Positions 17,654 through 27,121 are shown, numbered from the stretch's first letter. The stretch is 64,000 bases of DNA from Nitrospirota bacterium (GCA_015233045.1 JADFYL010000002.1:1-64000), one strand, 5' to 3'. Notes: generated from the sequence alone by a model not told the origin. Translations and numbers: made by a program.

Positions 17654-20177
17654 CCACGCTGATGACGATCAGTTCTTCTTTCAGGAAGGCAAAGTAAGCA
17701 CGTTGCCGCGGAAGGAGGAAAAGTGGAAGATAATGGTAGTTGATGATGAGCCAGAGGTACACGCTATGACAAACCTGGCATTGAGAAGTTTTGCTTATGA
17801 TGGTAAATCCCTTGAATTATTAAGTGCCTACTCCGGCAGCGAGGCAAAACGCCTCATTTCCGACAATACTGACACCGCCCTTATACTTTTAGATGTCGTG
17901 ATGGAAGATGATCTTGCAGGGCTGAATACCGCAAGATATATCAGAGAAGAGTTGAAAAACAATCTTGTCAGGATAGTGCTAAGGACAGGACAGCCTGGAC
18001 AGTCACCAAAGTTGGACATCATAACTCAGTACGATATCAATGATTACGTTGAGAAAACCGAATTGTCCATTGACAAGTTCAATATATTGATGATTTTATC
18101 TTTAAGGACGTACAGAGATATTCAAATCATTGAAAACAATAAAAGGAACCTTGAGAGGATAATCAGAGAAAAGGAGGCGTCAGACGCGGCAAACTCTGCC
18201 AAGAGTGAGTTCCTTGCCAACATGAGCCATGAGATTCGAACCCCTATGAATGCCATTATCGGACTAAGTGAGCTTGTCCTTGAAGCGGATCTAAAACCTC
18301 AGCATAGGCAATACATGCACACAGTGCTTAGTTCGGCCAACTCTCTTTTATCGCTTATAAACGGCATATTGGATTTTTCAAAAATAGAAGCCGGAAAACT
18401 GGAGCTTGAGTCCATAGATTTTGATCTTCGGGAATTAGTGGAAGGCGTCTGTGATCCTATCTCTATTCAGGTACACAAAAAGGGTCTTGAGTTATCAAGC
18501 CATATAAAACCAGAAGTGCCGTTAAAACTAATTGGCGACCCTGGACGCCTTGGGCAGATACTTCTTAACCTGCTGGGCAATGCCCTGAAATTCACTTCGG
18601 CAGGGGAGATAGTGTTGGAGGTTGAGACTGAACAGGACAATGCTGACGATAAACTTGTATTGCTTCATTTTGCGGTATCTGATACCGGGATAGGGATACC
18701 GGAGTCCAAGTTTAACCAAATTTTTGAAAACTTCTCTCAGGCAGATGGCTCAACAACGAGAAAATATGGAGGTACCGGCCTTGGACTTGCCATATCAAAG
18801 CGATTGGTTTCACTGATGGGTGGTAAAATATGGATACAAAGCACTGAGGGCAGGGGTACCACGTTTCATTTCACGGCACGATTTTTTCTGAGTGCTGAAA
18901 AAGAAAAAACAGATTCATGTGGTTTCAATAATATCAAGCTATTGGTTTCCTGCAATTATCCCACCACCGCCAGAATAATCAAAGACATTTTACGTTGCCA
19001 CACCAACGAGCCTGATGAGGCCATAGGGGCAGATGAGACGTTTAAGAAACTGGAGGCCGCCAATGCGGCTGCCAGCCCGTATGATATTATATTTGTGGAC
19101 ATCCGGCTCTCAGGCATTGGTGGCTTCAAAATGGCGGAGCACATAAAAGACGCGGGGTTGCCATCCTGTGTCATTATGATGCTAAACTCCAATCAAAGAA
19201 GTGGGGATTCAGATAGATGTGCTGAGTTGGGGGTCTTCTGCCATATCAGTAAGCCGATAAAACATAAGGATATAATAAATACTGTGACAAAAGTTCTCTA
19301 TTCAAAACATCCAGACACATTTGAAGCCAGTAAGCAACTCCAAACGCCTGTATCTGCTCAAGCTGGACTTTCCATGCTGCGCGTCTTGCTTGTTGAGGAC
19401 GACATGAATAGTCGGTTGGTTGCCAGTGAGATATTGAAAAAGAATGGCTGCAGCGTTACGGAAGCAGTGGATGGGGAGAAGGCGGTTGCTCTTCTAAATG
19501 AGGGAATGTTTGATTTGATTTTAATGGATGTGCAAATGCCGGCAATGGATGGCCTTGAGGCGGCAAGAATAATCAAATCCTCAGAGTCCACCCGTAACAT
19601 TCCGATTATTGCAATGACAGCCCACGCATTAAAAGGGGACAGGGAGCGCTGTATAGAAGCAGGGATGGACGACTATATAACTAAACCTATCAGGCCGAAT
19701 GAACTTGTTCAAATCATGGTGAAATATACTGTCGTTGAAGGGAATGAAACAACCGAACGCCCCGTCCAATATGAAAAAATACCTGTTCATTCTGATAACG
19801 CCGCCACCACGCCCCATGATAATGTGGGAGTTGATATTCGGGTAGAAGAACTCATTGCACAAATAAGCAATTATAGGCTCATAGAAACTATACCGCATGG
19901 TGAGATAAGGGTGTTTATGCAAAATACCGCCAACCTTATAGTTCCCATGAGAGAATCCTTGAATTCCGAAAATTATTTTCTGACCGAGAAACAGGCAGAG
20001 ACCATCAGAGATAATGCCGAGAGACTATCACTTGCAGAAATTAAAACGGCCACATTTCGCATGATGATGTCGTTGAGAAAGTCGGACATTGATAGCGCCA
20101 AGTGCCATTTTATAACATTAATGGAAAAGTTGGACAATTTATTAACGAGAGAACTTAATGACCAACAACTACGCTGA
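17646..20177 (+). CDS. Hybrid histidine kinase, receiver-HisKA-HATPase-receiver-receiver
   Basis: 843 residues; AGGAG lies 7 nt before the ATG, inside the preceding gene. The first receiver (about 28-155) has VVDDEPE and LLDVVMEDD and ends with RTGQPGQSP and [12 protein letters not shown], the version that often precedes DUF3369. HisKA has [10 protein letters not shown] (His near 194) and the ATPase domain has [16 protein letters not shown] and [10 protein letters not shown]. Receiver 2 (about 430-545) is divergent, with CNYPTTARI in place of the acidic pair but FVDIRLSG present. Receiver 3 (about 577-690) is canonical ([22 protein letters not shown]). The C-terminal 130 residues are helical and resemble an HPt domain without its His. 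It probably takes phosphate from, or works with, the upstream kinase. Confidence 0.88.
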   Translation: MIDHADDDQFFFQEGKVSTLPRKEEKWKIMVVDDEPEVHAMTNLALRSFAYDGKSLELLSAYSGSEAKRLISDNTDTALILLDVVMEDDLAGLNTARYIREELKNNLVRIVLRTGQPGQSPKLDIITQYDINDYVEKTELSIDKFNILMILSLRTYRDIQIIENNKRNLERIIREKEASDAANSAKSEFLANMSHEIRTPMNAIIGLSELVLEADLKPQHRQYMHTVLSSANSLLSLINGILDFSKIEAGKLELESIDFDLRELVEGVCDPISIQVHKKGLELSSHIKPEVPLKLIGDPGRLGQILLNLLGNALKFTSAGEIVLEVETEQDNADDKLVLLHFAVSDTGIGIPESKFNQIFENFSQADGSTTRKYGGTGLGLAISKRLVSLMGGKIWIQSTEGRGTTFHFTARFFLSAEKEKTDSCGFNNIKLLVSCNYPTTARIIKDILRCHTNEPDEAIGADETFKKLEAANAAASPYDIIFVDIRLSGIGGFKMAEHIKDAGLPSCVIMMLNSNQRSGDSDRCAELGVFCHISKPIKHKDIINTVTKVLYSKHPDTFEASKQLQTPVSAQAGLSMLRVLLVEDDMNSRLVASEILKKNGCSVTEAVDGEKAVALLNEGMFDLILMDVQMPAMDGLEAARIIKSSESTRNIPIIAMTAHALKGDRERCIEAGMDDYITKPIRPNELVQIMVKYTVVEGNETTERPVQYEKIPVHSDNAATTPHDNVGVDIRVEELIAQISNYRLIETIPHGEIRVFMQNTANLIVPMRESLNSENYFLTEKQAETIRDNAERLSLAEIKTATFRMMMSLRKSDIDSAKCHFITLMEKLDNLLTRELNDQQLR

Positions 20178-20222
20178 ACTACTCTTTCAAGGTAACCATT
20201 CATCTCAAGTCGCCTTTACCCT

Positions 20223-22793
20223 ATGGAAAAACACACCAGTACATATCTGATTGACGGGACCGCCTATATATACCGGGCATACCACGCCATCGCCGAGCTG
20301 AAAAACTCCGCGGGGTTTCCTACAAACGCCATATACGGCTTTACCGCCATGATGTATAAACTTATTAAAGACAAAGCCCCGCACACCCTTGCCGTAGTGC
20401 TTGACTCCCCAGAGCCTACCCACAGGCATAAGCTCTTCACAGAGTATAAGGCCAACCGCTCGGCCCCGCCTGATGGCTTAATTGCACAAATCGCCCCAAT
20501 CAAGGACTTGCTTCTTGCGATGAACATCACGGTAATCGCCCTGCCCGGCTATGAGTCCGACGACATAATGGCGGTGCTGGCAAGACGCTATGCCTCAGCC
20601 TCCAACACGGTATATATTGTTACCGGCGATAAGGACCTGCTTCAGTGCGTCAGCCCTGATATTAAAATCTATGACCCCGTGAAAAATACCGTACTCGACA
20701 CAGATTATGTCCTTAGCCGCCTGCGTGTCCCGCCCGTAAAAGTCCCAGAGCTTATGGCGCTAACGGGCGACCAGATTGACAACATCCCCGGCGTCAGAGG
20801 CATAGGAGAGAAGACCGCCGCTGAGCTTCTCAAAGACTTCGACACCGTAGAAGAACTAATCAGCCATCGTGATAAAATACAAAACGCCCGTCTCAGAAAG
20901 ATGATAGAAGACAACATACCGGCCATACGACTGAGCCGTGAGCTATCCGCGGTAAGTGTGGACATACCGCTTGACATACCGCTTTTTCAATTGACCGCCA
21001 AAGAGCCGCACTTCAAGCATCTCAAGGCGCTGTTTATTAAATACGAGTTCTCATCACTATTAAAATATATACCCGATGACGGCAACGACCAGCCGTTTGA
21101 CACGACGGCAATCAAAACTGCCGAAGATTATACTGTGGCCTTTGGGGTGGTGCCCCATGAGGTTGCCATTAAGGCCGCTGAAATCAGTGGCAATCTATCT
21201 CTAAGCGCCATAAGCGGGGCGGCGTCAGATGCCAGCATGGCCTACCGTATAGAGACACCGCGCCTTGCCGCCTATATGTTGGCCGCGGAGGCGGTCGCAA
21301 AGGTCGGGCATAACCTCAAGGCAGACGTGCACCTGCTTAACAGGCATTCCCTAAACGTCAGCGGCCCGCTTTATGACACGATGGTGGTAGCAAACCTTAT
21401 AAATCCAAACCGGCAGGACTACACCTTGAAGGCGCTTGCCCTTGAGTATCTTTCGTATAAGATGAAAGGCGATGCTAAGGCTCACGACCTGTATGCCAAT
21501 CCCGACTCTTCGGCGGAGGAGGCCGTTGTCACCCTCAGACTAAAGCGAGTGTTAGCAAAAAAAATAGAGGGCACACCGCTTGCGGCGCTATATGACACAC
21601 TGGAGTCGCCGCTTATTTATATATTGGCGGAGATGGAACAACACGGCATAATGATAGACACCGGCAGACTCAAAGGGCTGTCAGATGAGCTTGGCACACA
21701 GCTTTCGGCACTTGAAAAGCGTATCTATTTCCTTGCCGGTGAGGAGTTTAATATCAACTCACCGAAGCAGCTTTCTGAGATACTGTTTGATAAACTCAGG
21801 CTAGCCTCCGGCAAGAAGACCAAGACAGGGCTTTCGACAGACGTGGGGGTGCTTGAGGGCATGGCGGCTCAACACCCACTGCCCGCGGAGATTTTACAGT
21901 ACCGCACGCTTGCGAAACTAAAAAACACATACGCCGACGCCCTGCCATCTTATATAAACCCGGCAACTGGCCGCCTTCATACGACGTTCAATCAGGCCGG
22001 CACATCAACAGGAAGGCTGTCAAGCAGCAACCCGAATCTCCAAAACATCCCTATACGCGGCACACTTGGCGAGGCATTGCGGCGTGCATTCATTGCGCGT
22101 GAGGGACATTATCTTGTATCCGCCGATTACTCACAGATAGAGCTGCGTGTGCTGGCGCATTTGAGTGGGGACGAGGGGTTTATTGATGCGTTTAAACATG
22201 GGGAGGATATTCACACAGAGACCGCAAGGGAGGTATTAAGTGGGGCGGACGGTGTTGTCACGGCAGATATGAGGCGTGCCGCTAAGGTGATAAACTTCGG
22301 AATAATATACGGCATGTCCGCCTTTGGCCTTTCGGGGCAGTTGAAAATACCACAGGCACAAACCAAACAATATATAGAGAGATTCTTTGAGCGGCACGAA
22401 GGCGTAAGGATACACATTGAGGCGACGATAAAAGAAACAACGCACCGTGGCTATGCCGAAACCATAATGGGGCGAAGGCGCCCGATAGACGGCCTGAAAA
22501 GTGCCAATAAGAACATCAGACAACAGGCCGAGCGTCTCGCCATAAACACCCCGATACAGGGCGCGGCGGCAGATATAATAAAACTCTCAATGCTCAAAGT
22601 CCATGCGGCACTGAGGGGGTTTAAGACAAAGATGATCCTGCAGATTCACGACGAGCTGCTGTTTGAGGTGCCGGAGGCAGAGCTTGAGGCGGTCAAGGCA
22701 CTGGTAAGAGATGAGATGGAGTCAGCCGCCGCACTTGATGTCGCGTTAAAGGTTGACGTAGGGGCGGGCAGAAATTGGGCTGACGCCCATTGA
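20223..22793 (+). CDS. polA: DNA polymerase I
   Basis: 856 residues. The 5' nuclease domain (1-295) has LIDGTAYIYRAYHA, LPGYESDDIM, TGDKDLLQ and GVRGIGEKTAAELL. The polymerase domain has motif A DYSQIELRVLAHLSGD, motif B RRAAKVINFGIIYGMSAFGL and motif C QIHDELLFEVP. The central 3'-5' exonuclease-like domain keeps GHNLKADVHLL and YDTMVVANLINPN but lacks the DxE of Exo I (the position reads AEISGNLSL), so proofreading is probably lost. It replaces RNA primers and fills repair gaps. No Shine-Dalgarno is visible before the ATG. It stands alone between signalling genes and the YtxH operon. Confidence 0.96.
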   Translation: MEKHTSTYLIDGTAYIYRAYHAIAELKNSAGFPTNAIYGFTAMMYKLIKDKAPHTLAVVLDSPEPTHRHKLFTEYKANRSAPPDGLIAQIAPIKDLLLAMNITVIALPGYESDDIMAVLARRYASASNTVYIVTGDKDLLQCVSPDIKIYDPVKNTVLDTDYVLSRLRVPPVKVPELMALTGDQIDNIPGVRGIGEKTAAELLKDFDTVEELISHRDKIQNARLRKMIEDNIPAIRLSRELSAVSVDIPLDIPLFQLTAKEPHFKHLKALFIKYEFSSLLKYIPDDGNDQPFDTTAIKTAEDYTVAFGVVPHEVAIKAAEISGNLSLSAISGAASDASMAYRIETPRLAAYMLAAEAVAKVGHNLKADVHLLNRHSLNVSGPLYDTMVVANLINPNRQDYTLKALALEYLSYKMKGDAKAHDLYANPDSSAEEAVVTLRLKRVLAKKIEGTPLAALYDTLESPLIYILAEMEQHGIMIDTGRLKGLSDELGTQLSALEKRIYFLAGEEFNINSPKQLSEILFDKLRLASGKKTKTGLSTDVGVLEGMAAQHPLPAEILQYRTLAKLKNTYADALPSYINPATGRLHTTFNQAGTSTGRLSSSNPNLQNIPIRGTLGEALRRAFIAREGHYLVSADYSQIELRVLAHLSGDEGFIDAFKHGEDIHTETAREVLSGADGVVTADMRRAAKVINFGIIYGMSAFGLSGQLKIPQAQTKQYIERFFERHEGVRIHIEATIKETTHRGYAETIMGRRRPIDGLKSANKNIRQQAERLAINTPIQGAAADIIKLSMLKVHAALRGFKTKMILQIHDELLFEVPEAELEAVKALVRDEMESAAALDVALKVDVGAGRNWADAH

Positions 22794-23122
22794 GCGTCAC
22801 AATGCGGCAATTTAGGTTGCAATGATATAAGCAGATGATAAAAATTGTCATTCCTGCGGAAGCAGAGTATCAATCCAGAAGGTCATCACTGACACGAGGT
22901 GAACTAGTGACCCTTTGTCATTTTTGTAACTATATAGCCGGATTTTCACTTATCTCACAGCCTCGCCTTATTAAAATATAAAATGGGGCTTTTGTCGTTT
23001 AGCTGTTCGTAAAATAAAATTGGCCCTTATACTCTTAAAAAATATTTTCAACAGGCAATACACACTACCAGTGCTGTTTTTGCCTTCACCGCGAATCGCT
23101 GAGAAAATTTTACCGCATTGCC
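22794..23122. other. Intergenic region with one arm of a dispersed repeat
   Basis: No gene is supported. At 22850-22884 is TCATTCCTGCGGAAGCAG followed by TATCAATCCAGAA, which looks like a single arm of the inverted-repeat family typified by GTCATTCC at 38062 and 48792 but with a different body. The remainder is AT-rich. The YtxH operon promoter begins at 23123. Confidence 0.5.
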
Positions 23123-23152
23123 TTGACATCTGAATTAACGAGGTGCTACAAT
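23123..23152 (+). promoter_or_regulatory. Strong sigma70-type promoter of the YtxH operon
   Basis: TTGACA (23123-23128), 18-nt spacer, TACAAT (23147-23152). Predicted start near 23159, leaving a leader of about 56 nt with GGAGGG before the ATG at 23215. Confidence 0.7.
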
Positions 23153-23214
23153 ACCCCAAGCGGCCACATAACAGGGGGGACGTTTGTGGAGAAATGTTTA
23201 TGGAGGGATGTTTT

Positions 23215-23520
23215 ATGGCAGATCTAACGATATTGGAAGGTCAGGGAAGGGATGTAAAGCGCTATGTCTTGATAGGTTCATTTTTAGGCGGGCTGCTGGG
23301 CGCTACCGCGGCCTTGCTCTTATACCCGCAGCCTTCTGAGAACAGATTAAAGACGATAACAGACATACAACACGACCTTTTCAGGCCGGTAAGGAACAAG
23401 TTTCGTGAGATGGTAGAACACATAGGCGATTCCCTGATAAAGGCGATAGACGACGCGGCGGCAAGCGCGGCGGCCAATAAACTCTACGCCGAAGACGAAG
23501 ACCCCGATTTAAGGGATTAG
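23215..23520 (+). CDS. YtxH-like small membrane protein
   Basis: 101 residues from the ATG at 23215, which has GGAGGG 7 nt upstream; in-frame ATGs at 23200 and further up are alternatives without as good a site. After a short polar start, one Gly-rich transmembrane segment (VLIGSFLGGLLGATAALLLYP, about 18-38) is followed by a charged helix with PQPSENRLK, the YtxH pattern. The rest is a charged helical tail ending in acidic residues. First gene of a three-gene operon, with a second YtxH-like gene at 23980. YtxH proteins are stress-associated in Bacillus, but no biochemical function can be stated here. Confidence 0.75.
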   Translation: MADLTILEGQGRDVKRYVLIGSFLGGLLGATAALLLYPQPSENRLKTITDIQHDLFRPVRNKFREMVEHIGDSLIKAIDDAAASAAANKLYAEDEDPDLRD

Positions 23521-23597
23521 GTTCGACGCTGATTCAGGCGGATGGAGTTAAGCAAGGCAGCCGGGCAGCGAGGCCGGGCGATGGAGATTGACAAACA

Positions 23598-23996
23598 ATG
23601 GACGTAATGCAGTTTTCGCTGTGGGCGGTAGTGGTAGTGTGCAGCGCACCGATATTAATTCAGCTAGCGAGAATGATAGGTTCGCTTATTGAGCTGATCA
23701 GGACGACGAGCGGTTCACTCAGGGATTTTGCGAACGAGGTGGTGCTGACAGTTAAGACGGCCAACCGCATCCTGGCTACGGTTGACGACATGGTCGTGGG
23801 GGTAAAGGAGCTTTTGTCGTCTTTGAAAGAACTCAGCGCAGGCGCGAAAAAACTCGGGGGGACACTAAAAGAATCGTCCCAGTACATAACTAAACTGCTT
23901 GGCCAGACAACCGGCCTGATTGCATTGGTAAAATCAACCATAGGCATATTTACGAAAGGTGTAATAAAAAAAGGAGGACATGATGACAAAGAATGA
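23598..23996 (+). CDS. DUF948-like membrane-anchored coiled-coil protein
   Basis: 132 residues. An N-terminal hydrophobic segment (about 5-27) anchors a long amphipathic helix with heptad-like repeats (TVKTANRILATVDDMVVGVKELLSSLKELS). This resembles DUF948 general stress proteins, which are often encoded next to YtxH genes. The C-terminus ends in a second weakly hydrophobic stretch. It overlaps the next gene by 17 nt and is 77 nt from the previous one. Assignment rests on overall pattern and neighbours only. Confidence 0.6.
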   Translation: MDVMQFSLWAVVVVCSAPILIQLARMIGSLIELIRTTSGSLRDFANEVVLTVKTANRILATVDDMVVGVKELLSSLKELSAGAKKLGGTLKESSQYITKLLGQTTGLIALVKSTIGIFTKGVIKKGGHDDKE

Positions 23997-24414
23997 CAAA
24001 AAGGGAGTATCAGGGGTATTTATTGCCGCGGCCACATTGGTAGGAAGTTTGGTTGGGGCGGCCTTAGGCCTCGTACTGGCACCGCAGTCTGGAGATAAGA
24101 CCCGCGCCAAGATTCGCGAATCCTATGACAGCGTCGTAGAAAACGTAAACTCTGTCATAAAAAAGGTAGATGATACATTGCCTGAATTCGTAACAAGGGT
24201 AAAAACCGAACTTCAGGATGTGCCCGACAATGTAAAATCTGAGCTGTTGACCTTAACAAAAGACACCGAGGATAAAATAAACAAGGCGGTAGAGATGAGC
24301 AGTTCATATCTTGCGGACGTAAAGAGCACTATATCCTCGACATTCGACGGAGGCAAGAAGACCCTATCTTCGACCATTGAAGAAGGGAAAAAGATGATGT
24401 CAAGAAATAAATAA
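23980..24414 (+). CDS. YtxH-like protein with long helical tail
   Basis: 144 residues, with AAGGAGG just before a double ATG at 23980/23983. One Gly/Ala-rich transmembrane segment (VFIAAATLVGSLVGAALGLVLAP, about 13-35) is followed by PQSGDKTRAKIRES, the conserved YtxH motif. A long amphipathic helical tail ends in two approximate repeats (STISSTFDGGKK and STIEEGKK). A good terminator follows at 24443. With the two upstream genes it forms a compact envelope-associated operon of unknown function. Confidence 0.8.
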   Translation: MMTKNDKKGVSGVFIAAATLVGSLVGAALGLVLAPQSGDKTRAKIRESYDSVVENVNSVIKKVDDTLPEFVTRVKTELQDVPDNVKSELLTLTKDTEDKINKAVEMSSSYLADVKSTISSTFDGGKKTLSSTIEEGKKMMSRNK

Positions 24415-24442
24415 GATATTAGAGAAAGAAACAAGCGTGGAA

Positions 24443-24479
24443 GATAATCGAGCGAGACTTCGCCCGGTTATCTTTTTTC
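24443..24479 (+). terminator. Intrinsic terminator of the YtxH operon
   Basis: GATAATCG pairs with CGGTTATC (one G-U) and the stem continues GCG/CGC around a short loop; a run of six T follows at 24473-24478. It ends exactly where the convergent apgM gene stops. Confidence 0.75.
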
Positions 24480-25680
24480 AAGAGTGCTTTATAAAATAGT
24501 TCATCAATGTATGGCCTTCGCTGACGAGCACAGAGTCTTTCAATGATGCTATCCCCTCATCGTAGGAAATGTTATTAGTTTTCACGTTGCGGCTGTCGTA
24601 TATGACAAACGGCACGGGCGCGTTTGTGTGGGTTTTGAGCGCGATAGGGGTTGGATGGTCTGGCATAAGCAGAATCTTATAATCGCCCATACCTTTCAGC
24701 AGTCTTAAGACCTCGCCCACGACGAGGGCGTCGAAGTCTTCAATGGCGCGAATCTTATCTGCAAGTTTACCGGAGTGCCCGGCCTCGTCAGGGGCCTCGA
24801 CATGGATATATACGAAATCCCTGTCATTCAGAGAATCTACCCCGTATCGGGCCTTACCTGTGTAGTTGGTGTCAAGGTAGCCTGTGGCACCGGGTACGTC
24901 TATTACCCTCAGCCCGGCGCAGACACCGAGTCCTTTGGTGAGGTCAACGGCGCTTATCAGAGAGCCTTCTATGCCGTATTTTGCTTTAAAGAGCGGCATA
25001 TCAGGGCGCTTTCCCTGCCCCCAGAGCCATATACTGTTAGCCGGGGGGGTCCCGCGCCCCAGTCTTTCGATATTCACAGGATGGCCTTTCAGGATTTTCT
25101 GCGCTTTCGACATAAGTTCTAGTAATAAATCAGAGCTTTCCCCATGTGGTAAATATGACAGTACCGGTTTGCCGGTTATGTCGTGTGGAGGGGTGCAGGA
25201 CATATCCACCGGGCCATCTTTCCAGACCATCAAATGCCGGTAACTTATGCCCGGGTAAAAGTGGATACTATCATTGGACAATTCTTTGTTTATGTCCGTG
25301 ATTAATATCTTAGCCTCCTCCGTGCTTATGTGTCCAGAGCTATAATCGGCCATCAACGTCTCTTCTTGTGCAAAATCGAGACATACGAGATTACACCTGA
25401 AGGCGGCGTCGCCTTTATCAAGAGAAACCCCCATGCTTGCGGCCTCAAGCGGCGCCCTGCCGCAGTAGTACTGCCGCGGGTCGTAACCCAGAATACTCAG
25501 ATTTGCAACATCAGAGCCGGGTGGAAACCCATCAGGGACAGTTCTGGCCATTCCAACAGTTCCCCCTGAGGCAAGCGCGTCCATATTGGGAGTGGCGGCC
25601 TTTTGTAACGGCGTCATTGCCCCAATGGCCTCAAGTGGCAAATCAGCCATCCCGTCGCCTATCAGCACGATGTATTTCAT
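24478..25680 (-). CDS. apgM: Cofactor-independent phosphoglycerate mutase, archaeal ApgM type
   Basis: 400 residues of the alkaline phosphatase superfamily. The start YIVLIGDGMADLP holds the metal-binding Asp. FPPGSDVANLSILGYDP carries the catalytic Ser. Further metal ligands are in HVEAPDEAGHSG and LLMPDHPTPIALKTH. This is the archaeal/ThrH-related form of 2,3-bisphosphoglycerate-independent mutase interconverting 3- and 2-phosphoglycerate. Some relatives were proposed as phosphonopyruvate decarboxylase- or homoserine kinase-like, so activity is inferred. It stands alone, convergent with the YtxH operon and divergent from the receiver-PAS gene. Confidence 0.9.
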   Translation of the reverse strand: MKYIVLIGDGMADLPLEAIGAMTPLQKAATPNMDALASGGTVGMARTVPDGFPPGSDVANLSILGYDPRQYYCGRAPLEAASMGVSLDKGDAAFRCNLVCLDFAQEETLMADYSSGHISTEEAKILITDINKELSNDSIHFYPGISYRHLMVWKDGPVDMSCTPPHDITGKPVLSYLPHGESSDLLLELMSKAQKILKGHPVNIERLGRGTPPANSIWLWGQGKRPDMPLFKAKYGIEGSLISAVDLTKGLGVCAGLRVIDVPGATGYLDTNYTGKARYGVDSLNDRDFVYIHVEAPDEAGHSGKLADKIRAIEDFDALVVGEVLRLLKGMGDYKILLMPDHPTPIALKTHTNAPVPFVIYDSRNVKTNNISYDEGIASLKDSVLVSEGHTLMNYFIKHS

Positions 25681-25761
25681 CCAGCGTTATTCTGACATTA
25701 CGTAAAACATTTTATCAATGGGCAGTCTGATTTTTTACCTGACACACCATTGTTTTTTTTC

Positions 25762-25791
25762 TTGACAAATTCCCACCCGATACTCAATAAT
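25762..25791 (+). promoter_or_regulatory. Sigma70-type promoter for receiver-PAS gene
   Basis: TTGACA (25762-25767), 18-nt spacer, AATAAT (25786-25791). Predicted start near 25798, leader about 74 nt. Confidence 0.55.
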
Positions 25792-25871
25792 AGCATTAAG
25801 AGCGGTGCGGCACGGACAAGGGAGGGGTGTCATGGAAGGTGGCTGTTATTAGAATCAAGGAGGACGGCGGT

Positions 25872-26654
25872 ATGTCGGACAAGGGAAAGCAGGCGATACT
25901 ATGTGTGGATGATGAGCAGGATATTCTGGACTCGTTGTACGATACATTTATGGACACATATGATGTGAAGACGGCTATCAATGGTGTTGAGGCCTTGAAT
26001 ATACTCACGGAATCTGAGATAGCGGTTGTCATATCTGACCAGAGAATGCCGATAATGACGGGGGCGATGCTATTGCAGGAAGTAAATAAGATCAAGCCCC
26101 GCTGTAAGAAGGTCTTGTTGACGGGTTACTCCGACATTGACGCGGCTGTTGACGCCATAAATAAAGGTGCGGTTAATAAGTACATCCACAAACCATGGGA
26201 TGAACATGAGCTTATTGAGACGGTTGAACATTTAATCAAGATGTATAATGCCGACGAGTTCATGAACAAGATGATAGAGGACAGCAAGAAGATTAAGACA
26301 AAGATAGATAAATGGAAATATCAGTCCGACTTGCTGGAGCAGTTTATAGATAGTTGCCAGATGGGGATATGTGTCGTTGACGCGATGGAGAATATCGTGA
26401 TGGTTAATAGGCCTGGCCTGAAACTCCTCAAATACGACAGCGTTGATGCGATTAAAGATAAAAAGGTAGATACTGTTTTTATTATTGATAGCAATAAGAG
26501 GCAGGCGTTTCGTGAGTTGTATGAGAAGGGGACGTTTTACCAGTTATTGGAGGTAAAGCAAGCCGATGGCAACACAGCGGGGTTGCAGGCAAGCCTGACA
26601 TACCTTACCGATGAAAAAGGCGTAAAGCAGTTAAGAGGGATATTATTTAATTAG
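25872..26654 (+). CDS. Receiver-PAS response regulator
   Basis: 260 residues from the ATG at 25872, preceded by AAGGAGG; the frame is open from 25827 without a ribosome site. The receiver (about 8-125) has CVDDEQD, VISDQRMPIMTG with the phosphoacceptor, LLTGYSD and YIHKPWDEHEL, the subtype common in RpfG/HoxA-like regulators. A coiled coil leads into a PAS domain (about 150-258). There is no DNA-binding or enzymatic output, so it probably acts through protein interaction. It has its own promoter and no adjacent kinase. Confidence 0.87.
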   Translation: MSDKGKQAILCVDDEQDILDSLYDTFMDTYDVKTAINGVEALNILTESEIAVVISDQRMPIMTGAMLLQEVNKIKPRCKKVLLTGYSDIDAAVDAINKGAVNKYIHKPWDEHELIETVEHLIKMYNADEFMNKMIEDSKKIKTKIDKWKYQSDLLEQFIDSCQMGICVVDAMENIVMVNRPGLKLLKYDSVDAIKDKKVDTVFIIDSNKRQAFRELYEKGTFYQLLEVKQADGNTAGLQASLTYLTDEKGVKQLRGILFN

Positions 26655-26675
26655 CAATCCCGCCGCCAGAGTACT

Positions 26676-26723
26676 GCTGCCGCCAACGAGGGAATAATTC
26701 CCCGTCTTGTCGTCGGCAACCCA
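26676..26723 (-). repeat. Palindromic repeat family B, copy 1
   Basis: The reverse complement reads TTGCCGACGACAAGACGGGG, ATTATTCCC, CGTTGGCGGC, matching 51298-51343 (CTGCCGCCGACAAGACGGGG, ATTATCCCC, CGTTGGTGGC) over about 45 nt with few differences. A short palindrome GGGGNATTATNCCC is central. Two copies in one window indicate a dispersed element. Confidence 0.7.
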
Positions 26724-26745
26724 AGCGTAGTCGGCAACCCAAGCG
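26712..26745 (+). repeat. Tandem duplication, 18-nt period
   Basis: GTCGGCAACCCAAGCG occurs at 26712-26727 and again at 26730-26745. It adjoins and partly overlaps repeat B. Confidence 0.7.
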
Positions 26746-27034
26746 CGATAGATAAGGCGTGGGCGGGATTTACAAGGGGGGTTGCCTTGATACCGTCCGG
26801 GGTAGAACTTGCTTGAGAAATTGCCAGCGGGAGTTAAGGGTAGACCTAAAGTTACGGTTATAAGCATGTCTGATAATTATCATCTGGATTTTTTACTAAT
26901 TGAAGAAAAGTCAGTAGATACCTATGGAGGAAAAGTACACGTAGAATGAAATCTGGAAGCGGCAGTAACGCCATTGGGGCGGCTTCAGTTTTTCATTTTT
27001 GCTATACATACTACAACCTCTGACAACAAAATAC
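26746..27034. other. Noncoding stretch with a terminator-like hairpin
   Basis: No gene of normal size is supported between 26655 and 27121. CTGGAAGCGGC at about 26953 can pair imperfectly with GGGGCGGCTTCAG, and is followed by TTTTTCATTTTT near 26990-27002, which would serve as an intrinsic terminator on the plus strand, roughly 300 nt after the receiver-PAS gene. A 25-codon ORF (ATG at 26947) overlaps the hairpin but has no support. The stretch could be a long 3' UTR or a small RNA. Confidence 0.35.
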
Positions 27035-27035
27035 G

Positions 27036-27072
27036 GGGGAAGCTCCATCGTCGGCGCTTCCCCTTATATTTT
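27036..27072. terminator. Intrinsic terminator downstream of the EF-hand gene
   Basis: GGGGAAGC (27036-27043) and GCTTCCCC (27056-27063) form a perfect 8-bp stem. T-rich sequence lies on both sides (TTATATTTT on plus; CGTATTTTGTT on minus), so it could terminate the minus-strand EF-hand gene and any plus-strand read-through. Confidence 0.65.
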
Positions 27073-27121
27073 CTCCCAACCCAAAGCCCCCTATGGGTCG
27101 TCTTACGTTCCAATATGTTAA

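Noticed and set aside
26712-26745. CRISPR-like repeats
   Set aside because: Only two units with an 18-nt period and no spacers; no cas genes in the window.
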